The translations under genes were made by a program, and so were the position numbers. DNA of 64,000 nt from Nemesobacter sp965249045. Lineage in GTDB: Bacteria; Desulfobacterota_D; UBA1144; Nemesobacterales; Nemesobacteraceae. Within the stretch, counting starts at the first letter, position 1, and each line of letters opens with the position of its first letter. Under the pieces are notes generated by a model. That model saw only the letters and a list, made by a program, of their open reading frames with translations, had not been told where the DNA came from and ran no database searches. The stretch lies in contig OZ252213.1 of NCBI GenBank assembly GCA_965249045.1, positions 992,001 through 1,056,000 on the forward strand, in the 5' to 3' direction. Below are positions 16,661 to 25,096 of the stretch, piece by piece.

Positions 16661-16674
16661 GTCGGCGGGTGATT
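16661..16674 (+). repeat. direct repeat, right copy
   Basis: GTCGGCGGGTGATT, one mismatch from 13583-13596. It merges into the -35 box of the rpsU promoter. Confidence 0.4.
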
Positions 16675-16701
16675 TGACAACGCTTTTTATATCCTTTAAA
16701 T
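16674..16701 (+). promoter_or_regulatory. promoter of the rpsU-dnaG-rpoD operon
   Basis: Perfect TTGACA (16674-16679), 16-base spacer, TTAAAT (16696-16701, four of six). It lies 34 bases before the TTG start of rpsU, in the right place for the macromolecular synthesis operon. Confidence 0.55.
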
Positions 16702-16735
16702 TTCTCTTCCCCGTGAGGATGGAGGTTTTAGTTTT

Positions 16736-16927
16736 TTGCCAGGAATAACAGTAGGTAGCAGCGAAAGTATTGACAGCGCTTTAAAAAGGTTTAAGAAACA
16801 GGTTGAGAAGGGTGGGGTTCTTTCTGAAGTAAGGAAGAGAGAATACTACGAAAAACCGAGCGAAAAGAAAAAAAAGAAGCTGTTTGCTGCCAAAAAGCGC
16901 AGTTCAAGCAGCAGAAAAAGAAGATAG
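16736..16927 (+). CDS. rpsU: 30S ribosomal protein S21
   Basis: 63-residue basic protein of the small ribosomal subunit. It begins MPGITVGSSESIDSALKRFK, as in S21 (V...ESID.ALRRFKR), and contains the VEKGGVLSEVRKREYYEKPS block. The C-terminus is a lysine/arginine/serine-rich tail. The start is TTG at 16736 with GGAGG 11-15 bases upstream. First gene of the conserved rpsU-dnaG-rpoD operon, which couples translation, replication and transcription initiation. Confidence 0.93.
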   Translation: MPGITVGSSESIDSALKRFKKQVEKGGVLSEVRKREYYEKPSEKKKKKLFAAKKRSSSSRKRR

Positions 16928-16996
16928 ACCGTTTTAATTTGCGTGGTTTTCACCTGAAGTTTTTTCTAAAGATCCCACCGAACTAAGTCGCTTTGA

Positions 16997-18790
16997 ATGA
17001 AGAATCCTTCTTTCACATCAGCGATAGCGGATATAAAGGCAAGGCTCAGTATAGCAGATGTCATACAGGGCTTTGTTTCCCTTAAAAAATCTGGGAAAAA
17101 CCATATCGGGCTTTGCCCGTTCCACGACGACAACAACCCTTCCATGCACGTAAATGATGAGAAGGGCTTTTTCCATTGCTTCAGTTGCGGAGCCGGAGGG
17201 GATGTCTTCGGCTTCCTGATGAGGTACAGCAACATAGGTTTCCACGAAGCCTTAAAAGAACTTGCGCGGAAAGCCGGAGTCAGGCTTCCTGCCCAGCGTC
17301 CGCGCACGGAAAGCGCAAAGAAAAAAGAGATCGCCGCGACGAGATTTTTTGAGATAAATTCCCTCGTCTGTTCGTTTTACAGACAGAGCCTTCTCCGTTC
17401 TGGAAGGGACTCCGCGCAGGCCAGGGAGTATCTTAAATCGAGGGGGATCACTTCGGAGATAAACGAGGAATTCAAACTCGGCTTCGCTCCCGACAGCTGG
17501 GACGCCGTCGTAAAATTTGCTTCCGGAGATAATATCAGTATCAAGGAGCTTGAAAAGCTTGGACTTGTCGTTGCGAGGGAGAGAGGAAGCGGGCACTATG
17601 ACCGGTTTCGAAACAGGATCGTTTTTCCCATAACCGATATAACGGGGCGAATTTGCGGTTTCGGCGGCAGAACCCTGACGGAAGACGAACCGAAACAGCC
17701 GAAATACATGAATTCCCCCGAATCCCCGGTTTTTGACAAAAAAAACGTTCTTTACGGACTTTACCACTCGAAAAGCGAGATTGGAAGAAAACGCAAAGCC
17801 GTTCTGGTTGAGGGCTACATGGATTTCATAAAGCTCTACGCAAATGGAACGCGCAACGTGGTTGCCACCTTGGGAACGGCCTTTACGAATGAGCACGCCA
17901 GGCTTCTTCGACGTTTCTGCGAAGAGGTAGTGATTGCCTACGACGGTGATGCAGCGGGGATACGTTCTGCCGTCCGGGCCGGAGAAATTCTTCTTGAACA
18001 GGGGATTTCTTCAAGTATCTGCCGCATTCCCGACGGACTTGATCCCGATGATTACCTGGAAGCGTATGGTCCGGAAAGTCTCGGCGAACTGATTGTGAAC
18101 GCCGTTGATGTCTCCGATTTCATTATTGACGACACTTTCGCAAGATACAGGGAAAAGAAAATGTCTTCTGGAGAGTCGATGAGATTTCTCGCGGACATGG
18201 TTTCGAAAATAAAAGACCCGGTTCGAAGGGCCGAAGCTGTCTCCAAGGCGACCGGGATTTTCGGGATAAGGGAATCTGAGTTTCTTTCTATGATAAAAAC
18301 TTCGGATTCTGGTAAAAACCGCGGGTCACTTGCGCCGGTCTCCTTGATCCCGAAAAAAAGCGTTCATGAGAGAGAAATTGTAAGGATACTGCTTGAATTC
18401 CCCCACCTGCTTAGCGCCGAGAGGATTGAGAATGTCGGAGAGCATTTTGAAAATGATGATTTAAAGGTTATTCTCAAGCATGTGGGTGAAGGGGAGTTTA
18501 CCGAGGTTTCCTCCCTGATGAGTTCTTTTGAAAAAATCGAGATGCAGCAGTTGCTGGGCGAGTTAATTTTTTCTTCGGATGATTTGATAGACGAGACGAC
18601 TTCGGAGAAAATACTAAGTGGCTGCGTGAGAGAGCTTGAACTGAGAAACATAGCTTTTAAGCGTAACGAGGTAATGGATAGAATCCGCAAGCAGCGCGGT
18701 TCTTCGGATAAAAGCCTTGAAAGAGAGCTTGTTGAACAATACAGGAATCTGGTGAGAATAGAAAAAACCATAAAAGGAACTGTCAGTTGA
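16997..18790 (+). CDS. dnaG: DNA primase
   Basis: Makes RNA primers for replication. The CHC2 zinc finger is near residues 39-65 (LCPFHDDNNPSMHVND...FHCFSCGAGGD: Cys, His, Cys, Cys). The TOPRIM core follows, with LVEGYMDFIKLY, then VIAYDGDAAGIRS carrying the acidic metal-binding residues, and DGLDPDDYL. The C-terminal helicase-interaction domain is poorly conserved, as usual. 597 residues. It starts 69 bases after rpsU, and its stop overlaps the rpoD start by four bases (TTGA). Confidence 0.97.
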   Translation: MKNPSFTSAIADIKARLSIADVIQGFVSLKKSGKNHIGLCPFHDDNNPSMHVNDEKGFFHCFSCGAGGDVFGFLMRYSNIGFHEALKELARKAGVRLPAQRPRTESAKKKEIAATRFFEINSLVCSFYRQSLLRSGRDSAQAREYLKSRGITSEINEEFKLGFAPDSWDAVVKFASGDNISIKELEKLGLVVARERGSGHYDRFRNRIVFPITDITGRICGFGGRTLTEDEPKQPKYMNSPESPVFDKKNVLYGLYHSKSEIGRKRKAVLVEGYMDFIKLYANGTRNVVATLGTAFTNEHARLLRRFCEEVVIAYDGDAAGIRSAVRAGEILLEQGISSSICRIPDGLDPDDYLEAYGPESLGELIVNAVDVSDFIIDDTFARYREKKMSSGESMRFLADMVSKIKDPVRRAEAVSKATGIFGIRESEFLSMIKTSDSGKNRGSLAPVSLIPKKSVHEREIVRILLEFPHLLSAERIENVGEHFENDDLKVILKHVGEGEFTEVSSLMSSFEKIEMQQLLGELIFSSDDLIDETTSEKILSGCVRELELRNIAFKRNEVMDRIRKQRGSSDKSLERELVEQYRNLVRIEKTIKGTVS

Positions 18791-20289
18791 ACCCAAACGA
18801 CGAAACTAACGGGTTAGGGGGCGAAATCAGCGGGCAGGACGAAGGGGAATTCTCTGAATCCGTACAGGCACAGGGTTGTCAAAATGCCCCGGCTGATTCT
18901 CAGGCCGAAGACAGTCTCAAGAACGTAAAGAGTCAAGATGCCGACCAAGACCCTATAAGATCGTACATTCTCGCTATTGCACAGCACTCCCTCCTTTCCA
19001 AGGAGGAAGAGGTTGAGATAGCAAGACAGATTGAAAAAGGTAAAAAAATAATTGCGAGAATGATAATTGAGAACCCTTTCATGATGAAAAAGGTTCTCAA
19101 GCTCGAAGAAGAGATCAAAGATGGGAACCTTGGCGCGGGTGATGTCTCCTACCAGGGCGAGGACATCGAATCCTCCACTGATGGCGAAGCATATCGCAAT
19201 TCTATAAAGAATTTTCTTCCGATCAGACAGCTTTTTGCTGAGAACCAGGAACTGAGAAAGAAGCTCGGTACTCTGACACTTCCAGATGACGATAAAGCGA
19301 AGATCTCAAGGAAAATCAGGAAAAACAACGAAAGGACTGTAGAACTTCTTGACGAAATTGATTTTTCCTCGGCACAGGCCAACAGGATATACAGTCTGGC
19401 CGTCGAGTATGTGGACAGAGTCGAGAGTGGGGTCTGTGACGACTGTATGATGGATGGTTCAGATGACGCTATTGGCAATGGTTCGGAATCTGAATATTCC
19501 GAGGAGAAACTCGCTTCGCTTAGAAGGGTGCTTGGGAGGTTTGAAAAAGCAAAGAAAGCTACTAAGAAAGCCAGAAAAAAACTTATCGAATGCAACCTTA
19601 GACTTGTCGTCAGTATAGCGAGAAAATACATTAACAGAGGACTGCCGTTTCTTGATCTGGTTCAGGAAGGCAATATGGGGTTGATGAAAGCGGTTGAAAA
19701 GTTTGAACATGGAATGGGATACAAGTTTTCAACCTGCGCCACATGGTGGATAAAGCAGGCCATTACGCGTGCGATAGCCGATCAGGGAAGTCTTATAAGA
19801 GTTCCTGTTCACATGACCGAGAACATAAACAGGCTAAACAAGATCTCAAGATCCCTCATGCAGAAATTGGGTAGAGAACCCAAACCAGAGGAGATAGCCG
19901 AAGCAATGGATATACCCCTTGAGAAGGTATTGAAAATCATGAAGGTGTCACGCGACCCGATTTCGCTTGAATCTCCGATTGGTGAGGACGATTGCAGGCT
20001 GATGGATATTATCTCGGACCCGACTTCCTCTTCTCCGCTTGACATGCTCGAAACCAAGGAATTGAACCGGATCATGCGCAACGCACTCTGCACCAATCTC
20101 AGTAACGGAGAGGAAGGAGTTGTCAAAATGCGTTTCGGTATAGATGAAGACAAGGAATATACCCTTGAAGAAATAGGAAAAAAATTAAATGTTACCCGCG
20201 AGAGGATAAGACAGATCGAGGTAAAGGCTATTAAGAAGCTAAAAAGGTTCGGAAGAGCTCTTCCAATAAGGGGTTTTAACTCTGACTGA
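18787..20289 (+). CDS. rpoD: RNA polymerase primary sigma factor
   Basis: Housekeeping sigma-70. Region 1.2 is DPIRSYILAIAQHSLLSKEEEVEIARQI (split here for length). Region 2 has RLVVSIARKYINRGLPFLDL and then MGYKFSTCATWWIKQAI, the -10 recognition helix. Region 3 is HMTENINRLNKI, and region 4 ends with the -35 helix-turn-helix VTRERIRQIEVKAIKKLKR. 500 residues, shorter than E. coli (613), mainly because the non-conserved insert and region 1.1 are small; the first 50 residues are acidic and low in conservation. Start is TTG inside the dnaG stop overlap. A 5S rRNA gene follows. Confidence 0.96.
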   Translation: MNPNDETNGLGGEISGQDEGEFSESVQAQGCQNAPADSQAEDSLKNVKSQDADQDPIRSYILAIAQHSLLSKEEEVEIARQIEKGKKIIARMIIENPFMMKKVLKLEEEIKDGNLGAGDVSYQGEDIESSTDGEAYRNSIKNFLPIRQLFAENQELRKKLGTLTLPDDDKAKISRKIRKNNERTVELLDEIDFSSAQANRIYSLAVEYVDRVESGVCDDCMMDGSDDAIGNGSESEYSEEKLASLRRVLGRFEKAKKATKKARKKLIECNLRLVVSIARKYINRGLPFLDLVQEGNMGLMKAVEKFEHGMGYKFSTCATWWIKQAITRAIADQGSLIRVPVHMTENINRLNKISRSLMQKLGREPKPEEIAEAMDIPLEKVLKIMKVSRDPISLESPIGEDDCRLMDIISDPTSSSPLDMLETKELNRIMRNALCTNLSNGEEGVVKMRFGIDEDKEYTLEEIGKKLNVTRERIRQIEVKAIKKLKRFGRALPIRGFNSD

Positions 20290-20298
20290 TATTCCCGC

Positions 20299-20326
20299 TT
20301 GACATTATTTTTTCCGATGATATTTT
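20299..20326 (+). promoter_or_regulatory. promoter for the isolated 5S rRNA gene
   Basis: Perfect TTGACA (20299-20304), 16-base spacer, TATTTT (20321-20326). Transcription would begin about 20333, a few bases before the 5' end of the 5S helix. It starts nine bases after the rpoD stop. Confidence 0.6.
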
Positions 20327-20336
20327 TCCATGTCTA

Positions 20337-20447
20337 GGGTGGCTATGCTAAAGGGGAAGCACCCGGTCCCATCCCGAACCCGGAAGTTAAGTCCTTACAG
20401 GCCGATGATACTGCTCCTTTCAGGAGTGGGAAAGTAGGTAGCTGCCC
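20337..20447 (+). rRNA. rrf: 5S ribosomal RNA
   Basis: About 111 nt with the conserved 5S core CCATCCCGAACCCGGAAGTTAAG (read in two parts: CCCATCCCGAAC, GGAAGTTAAG) and GCCGATGATACTGC. The loop E/helix V side reads GTGGGAAAGTAGGTAGCTGCC. Helix I closes between GGGTGGCT (20337-20344) and AGCTGCCC (20440-20447), including G-T pairs. It is not next to 16S or 23S genes: rpoD is upstream and purN downstream. A T7 run (20448-20454) follows directly and should end transcription. Confidence 0.9.
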
Positions 20448-20454
20448 TTTTTTT
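20448..20454 (+). terminator. T-run ending the 5S transcript
   Basis: Seven T directly after helix I of the 5S rRNA; the 5S terminal helix itself would act as the terminator stem. Confidence 0.5.
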
Positions 20455-20489
20455 CTTTCCTTAGTTTTCTCAAGTTCCCGGTGCCTGCG

Positions 20490-21092
20490 ATGCCAAAGAC
20501 CAATGTTGCCGTGTTTGTTTCCGGAAGCGGAACCAATCTTCAGGCGGTGATAGATTCTGGTATAGAATCCGCAAACATAGCCGTGGTTGTCTGCGATACT
20601 CCAGGGGTCTTGGCTATTGAGAGGGCTAGGAAACACCGTATTCCCGTAGAACTCGTAAGCAGCAGAGATTTTGAATCAAGGGAAGAGTTTGAGAGGCAGA
20701 TAGTCACGAAAATCCACAGGTATGACATAGAACTTGTCGTACTTGCCGGATTCATGAGAATACTCACTCCTTATTTCATAGGCTGCTTCAAGAACCGTAT
20801 CATCAATATTCATCCTTCCCTGCTTCCTTCTTTTCCTGGAACGAATTCAGTAATACAGGCACTTGACTACGGCGTGAAACAGACGGGCTGTACTGTCCAC
20901 TTCGTTAGAGAGGAAGTTGACGCGGGTTCGATTATTCTCCAGGCGGTTGTCCCGGTTGACAAGGAAGATACAGAGGAGACTCTGCTTGAGAAAGTCCATG
21001 TCCAGGAACACAGGATACTGCCCGAAGCCATAAGGCTTTTCTGCGAGGGAAAACTGACTCTCAGCGGAAGAAAAGTTCTGATTTCCTCCTGA
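20490..21092 (+). CDS. purN: phosphoribosylglycinamide formyltransferase
   Basis: Transfers a formyl group from 10-formyl-THF to GAR in purine synthesis. VFVSGSGTNLQAVID is at the N-terminus. VLAGFMRILTP and the catalytic block NIHPSLLPSFPG carry the Asn and His. The GCTVHFVREEVDAGSIILQ stretch supplies the Asp. 200 residues. The ORF extends to a GTG at 20481; the ATG at 20490 matches the family. No strong ribosome site is visible. It stands alone after the 5S gene and converges on the DAHP synthase gene. Confidence 0.94.
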   Translation: MPKTNVAVFVSGSGTNLQAVIDSGIESANIAVVVCDTPGVLAIERARKHRIPVELVSSRDFESREEFERQIVTKIHRYDIELVVLAGFMRILTPYFIGCFKNRIINIHPSLLPSFPGTNSVIQALDYGVKQTGCTVHFVREEVDAGSIILQAVVPVDKEDTEETLLEKVHVQEHRILPEAIRLFCEGKLTLSGRKVLISS

Positions 21093-21104
21093 AACCGAGA
21101 AATT

Positions 21105-22124
21105 CTAAACGGTTCTTCCAACGGCTTCGGCAACAGGAGCAGCTCTTTCCATCAGGTTTTTGAATGTTTTCGGTTTAAGCGACTGGGCTCCGTCGCTCAC
21201 CGCAATCTCGGGGTTATTATGAACCTCGACTATTATTCCGTCCGCTCCGGCGGCTATTGAAGCTAAAGTTACCGGGATTACATACTGCCAGTAGCCGGTT
21301 CCATGACTAGGGTCGGCGAAAACTGGAAGGTGGGTTTTTTCCTTGAGTACTGGGATCGCGTTCAGGTCGAAAGTGTTTCTGGTCGCGGTCTCAAAAGTTC
21401 TTATCCCCCGTTCGCAGAGCATTACATTGCTGTTGCCCTCCGACAGTATATATTCGGCACACATCAGGAATTCGCTTATAGTCGTTGACATTCCGCGTTT
21501 TAGTAAGACGGCCTTGTTTGACTTGCCGACATGTCTTAAAAGCGAGTAGTTTTGGGAATTCCTGGCTCCGATCTGAAGCACGTCCGCGTATTCCTCGACC
21601 ATCTCAAGATCGTCCGGGCTCATTATTTCGGTTACTATGGGCAGCCCTGTCATCTCTTTTGCCTTGACAAGAAGCTCCAGTCCCTCTTTTCCAAGACCCT
21701 GAAAAGCATAGGGGGAAGTCCTGGGCTTAAAAGCGCCCCCTCTGAGCATTGAGGCTCCCGAATCTTTTATGGAGGCCGCGATTGTCATTATCTGTTCTTC
21801 GTTTTCAACCGAGCACGGCCCTGCGATTATGGGGATTCTTTTATCCCCTACGGTAATGCCGCCCACATTGAAAATGGAGGTCTCGTCATTTACTTCCCTG
21901 CTCGTGAGCTTGTAGGGCTGAAGCACGGGAACAACCTTGTCAACTCCTTGGAGCTGCTTGAGAATATCAAGATCATGCGGCTTTCCTCTCTCGTCTCCGA
22001 CCACTCCGATAACGGTCCTGAGAATTCCTTCGATCGGATGCGGCGAATAGCCAAGTTCCTTTATGACGGACTTGACCTTGTCGATCTCCTCTCTGGTCGA
22101 ATGGGGCTTCATTACTACTATCAT
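21105..22124 (-). CDS. aroF: 3-deoxy-7-phosphoheptulonate synthase (DAHP synthase, type I-beta)
   Basis: First step of the shikimate pathway: condenses PEP and erythrose 4-phosphate. It has the N-terminal ferredoxin/ACT-like regulatory domain of the Thermotoga/Bacillus type (MIVVMKPHSTREEIDKV, to about residue 75). The barrel follows, with IIAGPCSVENEEQ, MLRGGAFKPRTSPYAFQG, LQIGARNSQNYSLL, and the metal site FADPSHGTGY. 339 residues. The start at 22124 has GGAGG 11-15 bases upstream; the earlier ATG at 22160 is not family-like. The N-terminal domain implies feedback inhibition by an aromatic amino acid. Same strand as the trmB-aroB run upstream. Confidence 0.94.
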   Translation of the reverse strand: MIVVMKPHSTREEIDKVKSVIKELGYSPHPIEGILRTVIGVVGDERGKPHDLDILKQLQGVDKVVPVLQPYKLTSREVNDETSIFNVGGITVGDKRIPIIAGPCSVENEEQIMTIAASIKDSGASMLRGGAFKPRTSPYAFQGLGKEGLELLVKAKEMTGLPIVTEIMSPDDLEMVEEYADVLQIGARNSQNYSLLRHVGKSNKAVLLKRGMSTTISEFLMCAEYILSEGNSNVMLCERGIRTFETATRNTFDLNAIPVLKEKTHLPVFADPSHGTGYWQYVIPVTLASIAAGADGIIVEVHNNPEIAVSDGAQSLKPKTFKNLMERAAPVAEAVGRTV

Positions 22125-22228
22125 TTCAAAAAACCTCCATATATTGTGCGAAACGGACACAACTTAATACATAGAAGATTCTCAATGTCAATTCTATTAT
22201 CCCCCTAATGTCCGTATAGTTGGCGTAT

Positions 22229-22849
22229 TCAACTTGTTCGCGAGGGAAGATTAAGAAAAACGGCGCTGAATATCTTCTGCGAGGCCTGCCTGAAATGTTT
22301 TTCAAACTTCGTCTCTGTTTCTGCTTTTCGGGTCTCAATGAAACCTGGTGGCGGGTATGCTGAGCGGAACAAACCGCTTCTTTCGAATTCTGACACTATC
22401 TGCTCAATATAACTCAGCTGATCGGTCTTTATTACCGTTCTCCCGCTTCCTGTAAGCACTTTTGCGAGGCAGCCTATAAATTCCCGGTTAAATATTCTGT
22501 GTTTTGAGTGTTTTTTCTTCGGCCAGGGGTCGGGGAAATTTACCAGGACAAGATCGAACATCCTTTCTCTGAAGACCTGTCTGAGTGCGATTTCAGCTTC
22601 GATATGGACGAATTTTAAGTTTTCCAGAGAGAGTTTTTCCGCCGCCCGCACGGCTTTGCGGAATCTTCCTCTCTTGATCTCAAGACCCAGGTAGTTTCTG
22701 CTTCCGTCGCACCGCGCTGCGTTTATCAGAAACTCCCCTTCTCCAAAGCCGATTTCAAGCACCAAGGGATTTTTGTTGCAGAAAATGTCTTCTTTGGCGA
22801 TCGGAAACGAAAACAGGGAGATGTCCACTGCGAAGTCGGTTAACTTCAT
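22229..22849 (-). CDS. trmB: tRNA (guanine-N7-)-methyltransferase
   Basis: SAM-dependent methylase of G46 in tRNA. The SAM-binding motif is VLEIGFGEGEFLINAA near residue 30, followed by LGLEIKRGRFRKA. The family signature is LVNFPDPWPKKKHSKHRI (residues about 105-122). 206 residues. It lies eight bases after aroB stops and ends 104 bases before the DAHP synthase start. Confidence 0.94.
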   Translation of the reverse strand: MKLTDFAVDISLFSFPIAKEDIFCNKNPLVLEIGFGEGEFLINAARCDGSRNYLGLEIKRGRFRKAVRAAEKLSLENLKFVHIEAEIALRQVFRERMFDLVLVNFPDPWPKKKHSKHRIFNREFIGCLAKVLTGSGRTVIKTDQLSYIEQIVSEFERSGLFRSAYPPPGFIETRKAETETKFEKHFRQASQKIFSAVFLNLPSRTS

Positions 22850-22857
22850 TTTCCGGA

Positions 22858-23958
22858 TCAGGATTTAAAAGCGGAAGTTATGGTTTGTTCTTCGATCTTT
22901 ATTCCGTAACTTCCCCCATCTTCTTTCATCTTCCCTATGCGCTCGGGAAGTGACATCTCTATCTTGCCTTTTCGGGCTTTCTTGTCGATTTTCATGATGT
23001 CGATTATCTTCCCGACGCTTACCCCCCGCGGGGGTTCAGTGGGAAGTCCCGCCCTTCTCAAAAGACGAGTGAGCCTTTCCTGCTCTTGCTCGCTCCACCC
23101 CGTTTTGCCCAGAGCGATTTCCCCCTCAATTACCATTCCTGCAGAAATTGCTTCTCCGTGGGAGATTGTATAGTCGGAGAGCTGCTCGATTGCATGGCCG
23201 ACCGTGTGTCCGAAGTTAAGGATTTTCCGCAGGTTCTGTTCCTTCTCATCCTCCTCGACTACTTCTGCCTTGATCCTGCAGCTTGCCCCTATCACCTCAA
23301 GCAGCGCTGCGTTGTCGAACCTGTAGATTTTTTCGATGCTCTCCTCTAGGTACTGGAAAAGATCCGAGCTTTTTATTACACCGTATTTGATTATCTCGGC
23401 GAGTCCTTCCGCGACCTGCTTTGGTCCGAGGGTTTTAAGGGTGCCTGTGTCTACGTATACGCGCCATGGTTGGTAAAACGCCCCGATGAGGTTCTTCCCG
23501 TGAGGGGTATCTACTGCGGTTTTTCCTCCCACCGAACTGTCCACGCAGGCAACCAGGCTTGTAGGTACCTGAACGCAGGGAACTCCTCTCATATAGGTGG
23601 CGGCCACGAATCCTGCGATGTCTCCCACGACCCCTCCGCCGAGTGCTATGACTGAAGAGTCCCTGCCAAATCCCGATTCAAGCATCCTGTCTTCTATGAA
23701 GGATTTGATTTCTCTGGTCTTGCTTTGTTCTCCCGCCGCAAAGGCGATCATCCTGACTTCTGAGAGTGCTTCCTCAAGATCGCCTAGAAGCTTCGCTCCG
23801 TAAAGTTCCGCCACGTTTGAATCAGTTACCAGGGCGTGGGAGTGAGCTATGGAGGCTTCGGCCAGATCGTCGGCAATCCGGCCCAGAAGACCTTGGCCGA
23901 TCAGGATTTCGTAGGAATTATTTTTACTTGAACCGATTTTGACTTCTATCTTTTTCAA
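22858..23958 (-). CDS. aroB: 3-dehydroquinate synthase
   Basis: Second shikimate enzyme: NAD- and metal-dependent cyclisation of DAHP to 3-dehydroquinate. It has ALGGGVVGDIAGFVAATYMRG (20-residue core GGGVVGDIAGFVAATYMRG) in the NAD/substrate region, VPTSLVACVDSSVGGKTAVD, and the metal histidines of NFGHTVGHAIE and SHGEAISAGM. 366 residues. Starts three bases after apt ends. With the DAHP synthase, the cluster holds the first two steps of aromatic synthesis. Confidence 0.96.
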   Translation of the reverse strand: MKKIEVKIGSSKNNSYEILIGQGLLGRIADDLAEASIAHSHALVTDSNVAELYGAKLLGDLEEALSEVRMIAFAAGEQSKTREIKSFIEDRMLESGFGRDSSVIALGGGVVGDIAGFVAATYMRGVPCVQVPTSLVACVDSSVGGKTAVDTPHGKNLIGAFYQPWRVYVDTGTLKTLGPKQVAEGLAEIIKYGVIKSSDLFQYLEESIEKIYRFDNAALLEVIGASCRIKAEVVEEDEKEQNLRKILNFGHTVGHAIEQLSDYTISHGEAISAGMVIEGEIALGKTGWSEQEQERLTRLLRRAGLPTEPPRGVSVGKIIDIMKIDKKARKGKIEMSLPERIGKMKEDGGSYGIKIEEQTITSAFKS

Positions 23959-23961
23959 TTG

Positions 23962-24525
23962 TTACCCCGGCATTTTCAGTAGGGACCAGACTGGGTGTGG
24001 GGAAAGTGCTTCAGCCCCCTTGAGTCCCATGAGCTCTATAAGAAAAAGGTATCCCGCAACGCTTCCTCCCAGCTCTTCCACTAGGCGCCCGGTACTGCGT
24101 GCTGTTCCTCCCGTGGCAAGAAGGTCATCAACGATTACTGCCTTGCTTCTGCTGTCTATCGCGTCTTTGTGGATTTCCAGAACGTCTTTTCCATATTCAA
24201 GGTCATATGAAACGCTTGCGGTGGTGCTTGGCAGCTTGCCCGGTTTTCTCACCAAGATCAGTTCTTTCCCAAGTTTATAGGATAAGGCGGAAGCGAATAT
24301 GAAACCTCGGCTCTCGGGTGCGACAAAAGAGGTTGTCTCTTCGCAGGCAAGCATTTCCGCCATCATGTCCACGGATTTTTGAAAAGCTTCGGCGTTTTTA
24401 ACAAGTGTGGTTATATCGTAGAAGACTATTCCTTTGCTTGGAAAATCAGGAACGCGTCTTATGTGGTTTTCTATCTCTTCCAGTGCCATTCCTTTTTCTG
24501 CTTGGGTGCCTGGAGAGGTTCTCAT
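23962..24525 (-). CDS. apt: adenine phosphoribosyltransferase
   Basis: Purine salvage: adenine plus PRPP to AMP. HIRRVPDFPSKGIVFYDITTL is the N-terminal block (written in part), APESRGFIFASAL the hood region, and AVIVDDLLATGGTARS the PRPP loop. 187 residues from the ATG at 24525, which overlaps the stop of the upstream gene as ATGA. A second ATG at 24489 gives 175 residues, closer to the Bacillus length, but has no useful ribosome site. Sits between a LOG-like gene and aroB in one run. Confidence 0.92.
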   Translation of the reverse strand: MRTSPGTQAEKGMALEEIENHIRRVPDFPSKGIVFYDITTLVKNAEAFQKSVDMMAEMLACEETTSFVAPESRGFIFASALSYKLGKELILVRKPGKLPSTTASVSYDLEYGKDVLEIHKDAIDSRSKAVIVDDLLATGGTARSTGRLVEELGGSVAGYLFLIELMGLKGAEALSPHPVWSLLKMPG

Positions 24526-24992
24526 CCGGCTTTTTCCCCGCGGGAGGATAGCTCAAGGGCTGTCCTGACTGCTTCTTCCGGGGTTTCGCATTTGATAATT
24601 CTCTTAGAGACATTCCAAGTGTCAAGCCCGATGACGGGAATTCCCGACTTGAGTGCGAACGATATTTCCGACAGAGTGCCGAAGTTGCCTCCAACGGCGA
24701 TTATCGAATGGCTTGACTTCGCCACTATTACATTTCTTGCTTCCCCCATTCCTGTAACTATGGGTATGTCGACGAACCTGTTGGCTGAGCGGGCCTCCGG
24801 ACCAGGAAGAATCCCGATTGTTGTGCCCCCGGCTGATTTTGCTCCCCGGCACGCGGCTTCCATAACTCCTCCCATTCCGCCGCAAAGCAGAAAACATTTT
24901 TTTCTGGCAATCAGAACTCCGACCTCTTCTGAGGTCCTTTTTTCTTCCTCACTTGCATTCCCCGCTCCGATTACTCCTATGATCGTTTCCAT
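24522..24992 (-). CDS. TIGR00725-type Rossmann protein related to LOG/DprA (SLOG superfamily)
   Basis: 156-residue nucleotide-binding-fold protein. The glycine-rich FLLCGGMGGVMEAACRGA is typical of the SLOG (Smf/DprA-LOG) superfamily, as is AVGGNFGTLSEISFAL, the counterpart of the PGGxGTxxE motif of LOG cytokinin-activating hydrolases. Here the first motif residue pattern is VGGNFGTLSE, with the Glu preserved. LOG proteins release a base from nucleoside monophosphates, and location next to apt fits nucleotide salvage. The exact substrate of this subfamily is not known. First gene of the run leading to trmB. Confidence 0.82.
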   Translation of the reverse strand: METIIGVIGAGNASEEEKRTSEEVGVLIARKKCFLLCGGMGGVMEAACRGAKSAGGTTIGILPGPEARSANRFVDIPIVTGMGEARNVIVAKSSHSIIAVGGNFGTLSEISFALKSGIPVIGLDTWNVSKRIIKCETPEEAVRTALELSSRGEKAG

Positions 24993-25096
24993 TCAAGCCT
25001 CACCGTATTGTGTTTAACAAGCTGGTATAAAACAGTTAGAATTGCAGGTTCCAAAGTATACCACGGGTTTAAGCGATTTATATCAAGGGAAGACTT

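Larger units (their letters stand above)
16407..16735. other. intergenic region between secreted-protein gene and rpsU
   Basis: 329 bases without a gene. It holds the terminator (16422-16468), the self-complementary GGGTTAACCC near 16608-16618, the right copy of the direct repeat (16661-16674), and the rpsU promoter with its ribosome site (GGAGG at 16721-16725). Confidence 0.7.

Noticed and set aside
17252..17896. Minus-strand ORF of 214 codons
   Set aside because: Lies wholly within dnaG on the other strand; no recognisable domain.
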